From Hyphomicrobiales bacterium (lineage in GTDB: Bacteria > Pseudomonadota > Alphaproteobacteria > Rhizobiales > Beijerinckiaceae), in the NCBI GenBank assembly GCA_900470095.1, contig UBZM01000032.1, forward strand, positions 1 to 64,000: a stretch of DNA of 64,000 nt, written 5' to 3'. This document shows, piece after piece, positions 18,109 through 24,830 of the stretch. Position 1 is the stretch's first letter; the number at the start of each line of letters is the position of its first letter. Position numbers and translations under genes: made by a program. The notes beneath the pieces are model-generated. The model was not told the origin of the DNA. It did no database searches and saw only the letters and a list, made by a program, of their open reading frames with translations.

Positions 18109-18573
18109 GGCGATTGGTCCTTGTGTCGTACGCCGATGGGGACGATCTGCTCCCGGCCGAGCGCCGACGCAAGATTCGTGTGAGCCGCCGCCGCCCGGGT
18201 GGGTCCGCTTGTAGTCTGCCGCTTTCTGCCTGCGGTGGACAGGCAGGCGCGTACGCTGCCGGGCGGGGCGGTCATGCCGCAGGCGCCAGGCACGGCCTGC
18301 AGGCCTGTCGTGGACTTCTCCCGGGCACGCTGCTGCTCAGCTTCCTCGATGCGTTGGCCGATGACGAGGCGCTCGAAGCCGCCCGGTCTACGGCGACGCT
18401 GCCGATGCTTCTTCTGATCGTCGGTACTCTCGCCCGGGCGATCGGCCTTGCGGGAGAGCGCTAGAAGCCCGCCGCTCCGAAAGGGCTGGAGCGTTTTCTC
18501 ATTTTGGGCAATGATGGGGCGGAACTTGGGCAGTGCTGCCGCAGTTGAAGCTGAGCAAACCTCGGAGGCGACA
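18109..18573. other. Gene-poor region
   Basis: Open frames on both strands here have the biased composition of shadows and no recognisable domain. The segment GLLPGTLLLSFLDALADDEALEAA in one frame (around 18310-18400) could be a decayed gene, but nothing supports it further. Near the end, GGAAC (18521-18525) is followed 17 bases later by AGTT, an imperfect match to an EcfG-type promoter ahead of the small gene at 18574. Confidence 0.4.
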
Positions 18574-18651
18574 ATGGGCATTCTCGAGCTATCGATCGTA
18601 CTGGCATGTGCATCAGCCATCGGCTTCTACATCGCGGATGGAGCGGCATGA
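18574..18651 (+). CDS. Putative 25-residue membrane peptide
   Basis: This short frame encodes MGILELSIVLACASAIGFY followed by IADGAA, essentially one transmembrane helix. GGAGG lies five bases before the ATG, and an imperfect GGAAC-N17-AGTT stress-type promoter lies about 28 bases upstream. Small single-helix proteins of this kind are common stress products. The call rests only on the ribosome-binding site, hydrophobicity and context. Confidence 0.4.
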   Translation: MGILELSIVLACASAIGFYIADGAA

Positions 18652-18788
18652 GGGGTGACCTCTCTCCATTGATCTGACGCAGGCCAGCACGTTCCGGCCT
18701 GATGCCCTTGCTCGCGCGATCGCTGCAGCAGGGGGCTCTCGGGAACGTCGCGAAATGCGCCTTGGCGCCGGGTCGCCTGGGAGAGCGG

Positions 18789-19142
18789 TCAGCTCTCCGG
18801 ATTGGGAAACGGGCCAGGCTCTCCCAGCTGGCCGTGTCCCGCCTCGTTGTCCTGCCCCGTCTGGAGCGAGACGTTCAAGGCAATCAGCAGCGAGACCCTC
18901 CCTGTGAGTTCATTGACCGCGTCGACCATTTCATCGACGATTTCGGCGCTGTGATCGAGACCACATTGCTTGAGAAACACCACGGCTTTGCGCGCGCGAA
19001 GGATCAGGTCGTCATAGACAGGTTGCATAACGATCACCGCCGGCTGCGGGAGACCAAGAGCATGATGCAGCCTGAGCGTGCGCGGGTAGAGACTTACGGC
19101 CGGTGTCTTCCAAGCCCTAAGGCCCCAGACCCCTTGGGACAT
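18789..19142 (-). CDS. Hypothetical protein
   Basis: The product is about 117 residues with a helical middle (VYDDLILRARKAVVFLKQC, then AEIVDEMVDAVNEL) and a polar tail. No family is recognised. The ATG at 19142 is one base past the stop of the upstream 83-residue gene on the same strand. A later ATG at 19028 would give a more compact helical protein. Both genes look like a small operon. Confidence 0.5.
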   Translation of the reverse strand: MSQGVWGLRAWKTPAVSLYPRTLRLHHALGLPQPAVIVMQPVYDDLILRARKAVVFLKQCGLDHSAEIVDEMVDAVNELTGRVSLLIALNVSLQTGQDNEAGHGQLGEPGPFPNPES

Positions 19143-19143
19143 A

Positions 19144-19395
19144 TCATGCGGCCCTGATGCCTTCCTCGAATTCCTCGGGAATGGCGCCATGGCGGGCGAG
19201 AACCTCAATCGAGCTGAGTTCGCTGGTTTCGTCATCGGCCACGACATGGATGACGGCGACGCCTTCCGCCCGCCCCGCGAGCCGCTCCGCATCGCGCAGA
19301 GCATGGTGCTTGGTCTTTGCCGGCGTCTTGTTGCCTGGCACCAGCCGTTTCCGGCGGGTGACGAATTCCTGGATGATGAAGGTGTCGACGTTCAT
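19144..19395 (-). CDS. Small hypothetical protein
   Basis: The 83-residue product has a basic N-terminal part (FVTRRKRLVPGNKTPAKTK) and an acidic C-terminal part (ADDETSELSSIEVLARHG). It starts with MNVDTFIIQEF and has no signal peptide or membrane segment. I do not recognise a family. It is the first of two tandem leftward genes and diverges from the exported protein at 19647. Confidence 0.55.
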   Translation of the reverse strand: MNVDTFIIQEFVTRRKRLVPGNKTPAKTKHHALRDAERLAGRAEGVAVIHVVADDETSELSSIEVLARHGAIPEEFEEGIRAA

Positions 19396-19593
19396 GGCGT
19401 GAATCTCCGCGATCTCGGATCGTTCTAGTTATGTTCTCTCTCGAGCGCGAGTCAAAATCTCGGGGCCATCCGTGTGCGATCCGCCGACCTGGTGGTGACC
19501 GACGACGTCAAACACAGCGGCTCCCACGGATTGCCGCGATAGCGCAGCAAGCCTGTGCGCTGGCAAGGGTGGGACGTCTTGTGTGGGCATTTT

Positions 19594-19618
19594 TGAACCG
19601 GCGCCAGGATCGTGCGTT
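19594..19618 (+). promoter_or_regulatory. EcfG-type stress promoter (one mismatch)
   Basis: TGAAC (19594-19598) is followed by a 16-base spacer and CGTT (19615-19618). The alphaproteobacterial general-stress sigma factor EcfG uses GGAAC-N16/17-CGTT, so only the first base differs. The downstream ATG is 28 bases away, a sensible distance. Confidence 0.5.
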
Positions 19619-19646
19619 TAGCATTGACCTCAACAGAGTGCCGATC

Positions 19647-19994
19647 ATGATCCGTTCGACTTTCCATAGCCTGATTGCGCTGGCGCTGCTCTCGGGCGCG
19701 GCGTCCAGCCAGACTGCTCCGGCAGAAAATCCGTCCTCACCAGAGATCGTCGCCTGCAAGGCCACGGCGCTCCACACGATCTCGGCGCGGGAGCCGGAGA
19801 TCAAGGACATCTATATCGACGAGGACGGGGCGACGATCGCCACCTCCGAAACCAAGGTCGGGGACACGCCGATCACGCGCATCATTATGGGCGAAGCCTA
19901 TTTGCGGACCGACCGCACCGACAAGCCGCGGCGGTTCCTGTGCCTGATCGGCGAAAAGGGCAAGGTTCTGCTGACCTTCTTCACGCAGCGCTGA
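19647..19994 (+). CDS. Small exported protein of unknown function
   Basis: The 115-residue product has a signal peptide of about 22 residues (MIRSTFHSLIALALLSGAAS). The mature part contains PEIKDIYIDEDGATIATSE and RRFLCLIGEKGKVLLTFF, with one cysteine in each half (VACKA and FLCLI). A small beta-rich periplasmic protein with a possible disulfide is likely. No family is recognised. The start is set by the signal peptide. An EcfG-like promoter lies immediately upstream. Confidence 0.6.
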   Translation: MIRSTFHSLIALALLSGAASSQTAPAENPSSPEIVACKATALHTISAREPEIKDIYIDEDGATIATSETKVGDTPITRIIMGEAYLRTDRTDKPRRFLCLIGEKGKVLLTFFTQR

Positions 19995-20328
19995 TGATGC
20001 GCGGGGGGATTTTCCGAGATCCTGCAGCGCCTGGCCTCTGGGGTGTGGGGATCTGGGAGAAGGGCCCCGAGCCGAACCACGCTGGGTACGATCACTCACA
20101 GACACGGATTTGCCCGCTGCGCCGAAAGGTGCAGCGGGCTCGTTCTCGTCCGGCCGGAAACCCGACGCCGCCATGGTGCAAGCAATGCGGGGGAAGGTCT
20201 CAAGGTGGATGAATTCGCTCAGCCTGGGCGACGACGATCCGGCGGCCACAGAACGTCACAGGGAAACGCTGCTCCGGACCACTCGCTTCACCAACCCCCG
20301 TGAGGCAGCCCGCTCCGTGATCGCGCCG
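19995..20328. other. Intergenic region with a strong hairpin
   Basis: GCCCGCTGC (20112-20120) pairs perfectly with GCAGCGGGC (20131-20139), giving a 9-bp stem. The bases after it are only moderately T-rich, so it may be a weak terminator for the 19647 gene. A rightward frame from 20110 to 20361 (83 codons) overlaps the lipoprotein gene on the other strand and has no supporting evidence. Confidence 0.4.
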
Positions 20329-20505
20329 TCAGAACGTGCGCTCCTCCATCAGCTTCACTGAATCTGGAGCAGGCTTATACTGCCATGTTCTGATGGAGGA
20401 TGTTGTCGTGGGGGTGGACATCGTGCGGCTCGCCTGTTGTTCCATGCATCCGGCGAGTGGCAGAAGCACAAGGGCAGCCAGAGAGAGACGAAGTACATAA
20501 ATCAT
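20329..20505 (-). CDS. Small lipoprotein
   Basis: The 58-residue product begins MIYVLRLSLAALVLLPLAGC, a lipoprotein signal with an LAGC lipobox, so Cys20 would be acylated. The mature part is short and polar, rich in Ser, Thr and Met, and ends KLMEERTF. GAGG lies seven bases before the ATG. It resembles the entericidin-size class of stress lipoproteins only in size and signal; no family is claimed. Membrane anchoring is the one confident inference. Confidence 0.7.
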   Translation of the reverse strand: MIYVLRLSLAALVLLPLAGCMEQQASRTMSTPTTTSSIRTWQYKPAPDSVKLMEERTF

Positions 20506-20866
20506 GACTACACCTCATCATGAAGGTGAGACGATATTGCCCCCTCGGCCTCGCCAATAGCCCCAATATACGACGCGATTGCCGCGGGAAGAGATCACAG
20601 CCGGGTCGAGCGTCATCACGTCATCGCGACTGTGTCGCCGGGCGCGAATCTGATGGCAGAACGCCGTGGATCGGAGCACGCTCATCTCGCATGGGCCATC
20701 GGAACCAAATCGTTCGCGGCGCGTAGTTCAGGATGAGTTAGTGACCCCAAACTTGGCCCGGCTCTCCGAATGGGGGCCGGGTTTCTGTTATCTGGATCGG
20801 AGCGGGCGAGGCGTCGGCAGACCTCGGCTCAGGCGCGCGCAGTCCGGGGCATCTGCGAACCGGGGG
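20506..20866. other. Intergenic region with an orphan rightward terminator
   Basis: No credible gene is seen. CCCGGC (20757-20762) and GCCGGG (20776-20781) form a stem followed by TTTCTGTT, a rightward terminator with no rightward gene before it. GGAAC at 20701-20705 is followed 16 bases later by CGTA, an imperfect EcfG-type promoter. Together they could define a very short transcript. Confidence 0.4.
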
Positions 20867-21091
20867 TCAGTAGACCAGGAGCGCGACCGCAATCCAGGCC
20901 AATGCTGCAAGGACGAGCCCTGCGATCAGGACTTTCAGAACCGGCGGGCCAAGGAAGCCCTGCCGTGCTTCGACAGGCGTTTCCCGCGCGGGATGGCTGG
21001 TCGAGTGATCGTCGGGGCGGAGAGGGGAGATCGGGTCGCCGCCCCGTGTCGCCGATTGCCGTTCTGCCCGTCGTTCAGTCTCCGTTTCCAT
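20867..21091 (-). CDS. Small tail-anchored membrane protein
   Basis: The 74-residue product has a charged N-terminal part (METETERRAERQSATRGG) and one C-terminal transmembrane segment (KVLIAGLVLAALAWIAVALLVY, about residues 53-74). AGAGGAAA lies seven bases before the ATG. A fully conserved EcfG-type promoter lies 54 bases upstream (21145-21170), so it is probably induced in the general stress response. The topology suggests a cytosolic domain held at the inner membrane. No family is recognised. Confidence 0.7.
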   Translation of the reverse strand: METETERRAERQSATRGGDPISPLRPDDHSTSHPARETPVEARQGFLGPPVLKVLIAGLVLAALAWIAVALLVY

Positions 21092-21144
21092 GGCGTTTTC
21101 CTCTGCAAGGTTCCGAGCTCGCGGTTATCCGCGAATGACGAAAC

Positions 21145-21170
21145 AACGGTGCCGCCGGACATCATGTTCC
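21145..21170 (-). promoter_or_regulatory. EcfG-type general-stress promoter
   Basis: Read on the minus strand, GGAAC (21170-21166) is followed by a 17-base spacer and CGTT (21148-21145). This is an exact match to the EcfG consensus of alphaproteobacteria. It is properly placed for the small tail-anchored protein ending at 20867. Confidence 0.7.
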
Positions 21171-21264
21171 ACTGCGCGTCCGATCAGGCCCCACAGGAAA
21201 CGGGTGGCTGCACCCTCCGGCCAATCGCTAGTTCGCCCCGACGACACCATCAGAGGAGCAAGGT

Positions 21265-22023
21265 GTGGAACTGGAAGACAAGTCGATCATCATCACGGGG
21301 GCGAGCAGCGGAATCGGCGCTGCCGCGGCTCTGTTGTTCGCAGCCGAAGGAGCCAAGCTGGTTCTCGGAGCCCGCCGCGGGGCAGAGATGGAAGCGCTCG
21401 CAGCGCGGATCCGGGTAAACCATGGCAGGGTCGTGTTTCTGGCTGGCGACGTGAGGGACGAGGACTATGCCAATGCTCTCGTCGCTCTCGCCCTCGCGGA
21501 ATTCGGTCACCTGGACGGCGCCTTCAACAATGCCGGTGTCGTAGGCGGCATGGCGCCCGTCGCCGAGATGGAGATGGCCAACTGGAACGATGTCATCGCG
21601 GTCAATCTGACAAGCGCGTTCCTGGCCGCAAAGGCCCAGATCCCGGTGATGAAGGAGAGGGGGCGGGGCTCGATCGTCTTCACCTCCTCCTTCGTCGGAT
21701 TCAGCAATGGCGGGCTGCCGGGAATGGCGGCCTATGCGGCGTCCAAGGCCGGCATGATCGGCCTGATGCAGTCGCTGGCCTCCGAGCATGCCGCGGACGG
21801 CATCCGCGTCAATGCGCTCCTGCCGGGCGGCACCATCACGCCAAGCGGCGGCGAGGGGCAACCGGCCGTCCTGGATTTCGTCGCCAATCTGCACCCGATG
21901 AAGCGCATGGCGCGTTCAGAGGAGATTGCCCAAGCAGCCCTGTTCCTGTTGTCCGACCGGTCGAGCTTCGTGACGGGAAGTCCGATGCTTGTGGATGGAG
22001 GCATCTCCGTGCGGCTGGCCTGA
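21265..22023 (+). CDS. SDR family oxidoreductase
   Basis: A 252-residue classical short-chain dehydrogenase. It has the cofactor loop TGASSGIG near residue 11, NNAG near residue 89, the catalytic Ser in the FTSSFVG stretch, and YAASKAG as the YxxxK motif. The C terminus (SPMLVDGGISV) is typical of FabG-like SDRs. The basic residue pattern after the second strand (GARR) fits NADPH. The substrate is unknown. The start is GTG with GAGGAG six bases upstream. A hairpin at 22025 probably ends the transcript. Confidence 0.9.
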   Translation: MELEDKSIIITGASSGIGAAAALLFAAEGAKLVLGARRGAEMEALAARIRVNHGRVVFLAGDVRDEDYANALVALALAEFGHLDGAFNNAGVVGGMAPVAEMEMANWNDVIAVNLTSAFLAAKAQIPVMKERGRGSIVFTSSFVGFSNGGLPGMAAYAASKAGMIGLMQSLASEHAADGIRVNALLPGGTITPSGGEGQPAVLDFVANLHPMKRMARSEEIAQAALFLLSDRSSFVTGSPMLVDGGISVRLA

Positions 22024-22024
22024 C

Positions 22025-22050
22025 GCGGCTCTGGAGGAGCCGCACTGTTT
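22025..22050 (+). terminator. Hairpin after SDR gene
   Basis: GCGGCTC (22025-22031) pairs with GAGCCGC (22037-22043) across a five-base loop, followed by ACTGTTT. The stem is good but the T run is short, so termination may be partial. It lies two bases after the SDR stop. Confidence 0.5.
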
Positions 22051-22051
22051 G

Positions 22052-22076
22052 GGAACGTATGCGTTTCGCTGGCGTT
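22052..22076 (+). promoter_or_regulatory. EcfG-type general-stress promoter
   Basis: GGAAC (22052-22056), a 16-base spacer and CGTT (22073-22076) match the EcfG consensus exactly. The start of the small hydrophilic protein is 42 bases downstream. Confidence 0.7.
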
Positions 22077-22118
22077 ACCTCGTCGTCTATCGGTTTCACC
22101 AACGGCAGAGGCATGGCA

Positions 22119-22307
22119 ATGCGCGAGCACACAACCCCGGCGGTCGAAAGCCTCCGGAAGGAGCAGAAGCAGCAGCGAAAGGCCGAGCGTGAAAGCACGC
22201 CGGAACAGCAGCTCGACAAGGCTCTGAAGGACACGTTCCCCGCGAGCGACCCGGTCGCCGCGCAGAGCCCGGTCAAGCCTGGAGCACCAAAGAAGAGACG
22301 GCAGTAG
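22119..22307 (+). CDS. Small hydrophilic stress protein with TFPASDP motif
   Basis: The 62-residue product is highly charged and probably disordered or helical (SLRKEQKQQRKAERESTPEQ). It contains ALKDTFPASDPVA, a motif I have seen in many short alphaproteobacterial proteins of unknown role. The ATG at 22119 is preferred to the one at 22113 because GAGG lies eight bases before it. The perfect EcfG-type promoter directly upstream suggests induction under general stress. Confidence 0.65.
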   Translation: MREHTTPAVESLRKEQKQQRKAERESTPEQQLDKALKDTFPASDPVAAQSPVKPGAPKKRRQ

Positions 22308-23031
22308 GAGAGGGCGTCGACGGCTATATCGGTTCGAGCCGGACCAGTTCCGAAGGGTCGCCTAAGCCGCACAAGGGCGCCCTTCCTCTCTCGCGACGGC
22401 CTGCGCAAGGGTCGCGTAGCCTTGCCGAAGCACTGGTCAGCGCCGCCGCCCATCGCGTGATCGAGGCCGCCTCCGGCGGCCGCTGAATCCGTTCATCACA
22501 AGCAAGATCATCGAAATCAGCATGGTCAATGGCAGGCCCGGCGCATCATGCTCCAGATCCTGCTTGCGATCGGAGGCGGCCGTGTGACCAAAGGCTGGAT
22601 CGATCGCGGCAGGTGCGAGGCGATTATGGGAGCGCTCCTTGCCACCACCTGCTACCAGCGTGCCTATGGCGGCGGCTCGGCATCGAAGTCAGCTGGTAGA
22701 GCGGCTTGAAGCCCAATGGCCAGCAGTCGGTGACGCACCAGCGGCAGCGCAACGTACAGCTGGTTTCCGGGCGCGATGACAGCCTCGATATCCGCCGAAT
22801 TTCCCAAACTCGATGAAGGTGAGGAATGGCGTTTCCTGATCTTTAATGGAGCTTCCAGGCGGCCGTTCAGGTTGCGCAAACGCGGACGGCTGAGATGGCG
22901 CCGCAGCCGCAGTATCGGTGACATATTTCACACATGAGGCCGGCTAATGGGCCGCAAACGTCCGGCCCATCTTGCATGCGTCCGGACCGGCTGTATGCCT
23001 GTAGCCTCGCACGGCTCCAACGGCACGCCCG
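22308..23031. other. Gene-poor region before the acylation operon
   Basis: No reading frame here has a recognisable domain. A leftward frame at 22664-22924 (86 codons) and fragments around 22490-22700 have unbiased composition and look like decayed sequence or shadows. The segment just before 23032 shows no consensus promoter and no strong ribosome-binding site for the MBOAT gene. Confidence 0.4.
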
Positions 23032-24552
23032 ATGCTCTTCAATTCTACCGAGTTCATCTTCGTCTTTCTTCCGCTTGCGGTGCTCCTGCACTTCGCACTG
23101 GCGCGCGTGAGTGCGGCGGCCGCGATCCTCGGCACGACACTGTCGTCGCTCGTCTTCTATGCCTGGTGGAACCCGCCCTATGTGCTGTTGCCCGTGGCGT
23201 CGATCGTCGCAAATTTCTGGTTCGCACGGCTGATCGCGGCGGCGGAGAAGCCGGCGGCGAAGCGACTCCTGATCTTCGGAATCGTCATCAACATCCTGGT
23301 GCTATGCTACTGGAAATACGCTGATTTCCTTCTCTCGATCGTTCACTCCTACAAGGCCGCGCCACCCGTCGTGCCGCTCGCGTTGTCGTTCACGACATTC
23401 GTGCAGATCGCCTTTCTGGTCGACGTCTACCGCCGCAAAGTCCCGCTGCATTTCAGCCGCTACGCGTTCTTTGTCGCGTTCTTCCCGCATCTGATCGCCG
23501 GGCCGATCGTGCGCTGGAACAGCTTCGGCAGGCAGCTCGGCGATGATGCACGCTTCCGGCTCGATTGGTCCAACATCGCCCTTGGGTTGACGATTTTCAT
23601 CATCGGCCTCGCCAAGAAGGTACTGATCGCCGATTCGCTTTCGCCGCATGTCGGCACGGTCTTCGACGCTGCGGCGAGGGGCGACCCTGTCACCGCGATC
23701 GCCGCATGGGGCGGTGCCCTGGCCTTCTCGGCCCAGATCTACTTCGACTTTTCCGGCTATTCCGAGATGGCGATCGGCCTCGGCCTGTTGTTCAATTTCC
23801 GGCTGCCCGTGAATTTCGCCGCACCGCTGCGCGCAACCAGCATTCTGGACTTCTGGCGGCGGTGGCACATCACGCTGTCGCAGTGGCTGCGGGACTATGT
23901 CTACGGGCCGCTGACCTCCGGACGCCCGATGGGGTGGTGGCGCGCCATCGCGGTGATGATCACGATGACCCTGGCCGGTCTCTGGCACGGAGCCGGGTGG
24001 ACGTTTGTGGTATGGGGCGCCTATCACGGCTGCCTTCTCACCATCAACACGATCTGGCAGCGGATCATGCCCGAGCGGGACGAGCCGACACAGGCGGGCC
24101 GATTCGTCGGATGGGCGCTGACCTTCACGGCCTTTGTGGTGGGCTCTGTCCTGTTTCGCTCTGCGGATATCGAGACGTCGGGGCATCTCTTCGCCGCCAT
24201 GGGAGGCATGGGCCAGTCCCCGGTCGCAGAGGCGCTCACGCTGCAGCACGACTGGTGGGCGATCCGCCAGGGCTGGATATCGGAGGCCTTCATCCGCACC
24301 TGGCTCGGCAGCACCTGGTCGCTCACCGGGACCGCGCTGACGCTGCTGGCACTGGCGATTGCCCTGTTCCTGCCGGATCCCATGGAGATCACCGGTTACC
24401 GCGAAGGCGATGCTCAGTCGAACTGGCGAAGAAATGTCGGCGCGCTGGCCTGGCGCCCCTCGCTCATCGCCCTCGGCACGGCCTTCCTGCTCTTCGGCGA
24501 GGTGTTCTTCCGGCTCGGGCAGGTGAGCGAGTTCCTCTATTACCAATTCTGA
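23032..24552 (+). CDS. MBOAT-family O-acyltransferase (AlgI/DltB type)
   Basis: This is a 506-residue polytopic membrane protein. The hallmark region PHLIAGPIVR, the long DFSGYSEMAIGLG segment, FWRRWHITLSQWLRDYVY and GLWHGAGWTF (candidate catalytic His near residue 318) are all present. Enzymes of this type move acyl groups across the inner membrane onto periplasmic polymers: alginate for AlgI, teichoic acid for DltB. It heads a tight four-gene set with a carrier protein, a fatty-acyl-AMP ligase and an SGNH-like protein. The acyl donor is therefore probably a fatty acyl-carrier thioester rather than acetyl-CoA. Confidence 0.93.
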   Translation: MLFNSTEFIFVFLPLAVLLHFALARVSAAAAILGTTLSSLVFYAWWNPPYVLLPVASIVANFWFARLIAAAEKPAAKRLLIFGIVINILVLCYWKYADFLLSIVHSYKAAPPVVPLALSFTTFVQIAFLVDVYRRKVPLHFSRYAFFVAFFPHLIAGPIVRWNSFGRQLGDDARFRLDWSNIALGLTIFIIGLAKKVLIADSLSPHVGTVFDAAARGDPVTAIAAWGGALAFSAQIYFDFSGYSEMAIGLGLLFNFRLPVNFAAPLRATSILDFWRRWHITLSQWLRDYVYGPLTSGRPMGWWRAIAVMITMTLAGLWHGAGWTFVVWGAYHGCLLTINTIWQRIMPERDEPTQAGRFVGWALTFTAFVVGSVLFRSADIETSGHLFAAMGGMGQSPVAEALTLQHDWWAIRQGWISEAFIRTWLGSTWSLTGTALTLLALAIALFLPDPMEITGYREGDAQSNWRRNVGALAWRPSLIALGTAFLLFGEVFFRLGQVSEFLYYQF

Positions 24553-24578
24553 CGATCAGTCTGGGAGCGTGGCGTTTG

Positions 24579-24830
24579 ATGGCAACTGACAAGGGCGAAG
24601 CAGAAATCACCGCGTGGTGCGTCGCGCATCTCGCCAAGGGGCTGCGACGTCCTGCCGATAAAATCGATCCGCAGGCCAAGTTCACGCGCCTCGGCGTCGA
24701 TTCCGCGATGGCAGTCTACCTCGTGGCCGAGCTCGAGGAATGGCTTGGGCGCGAACTGCCCCCTGAACTGGCCTTCGAATACCCCAGCATAGCAACGCTT
24801 GCCCGTCACCTCGCGGGAGCGCAGGATTGA
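24579..24830 (+). CDS. Acyl carrier protein
   Basis: The 83-residue product is a stand-alone carrier domain. Its phosphopantetheine site is LGVDSAMA with Ser42, preceded by DPQAKFTRLG and followed by ELPPELAFEYPSIATLARHLA, as in polyketide or fatty-acyl carriers. It lies 26 bases after the MBOAT gene and overlaps the ligase gene by four bases (TTGA). This fits the role of receiving an acyl group from the ligase and presenting it to the MBOAT protein. Confidence 0.92.
   Translation: MATDKGEAEITAWCVAHLAKGLRRPADKIDPQAKFTRLGVDSAMAVYLVAELEEWLGRELPPELAFEYPSIATLARHLAGAQD

Noticed and set aside
18066-18620. Leftward 184-codon frame upstream of the AstE-like gene
   Set aside because: It overlaps the 5' end of that gene and the small membrane peptide, is low in hydrophobic structure and has no ribosome-binding site.
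20110-20361. Rightward 83-codon frame
   Set aside because: It starts inside a perfect hairpin and overlaps the lipoprotein gene on the other strand. No domain or ribosome-binding site supports it.
21090-22118. Long rightward frame continuous with the small TFPASDP protein
   Set aside because: It overlaps the SDR gene in another frame and has Arg/Gly-rich shadow composition. The terminator and EcfG promoter show that only the last 62 codons are a gene.
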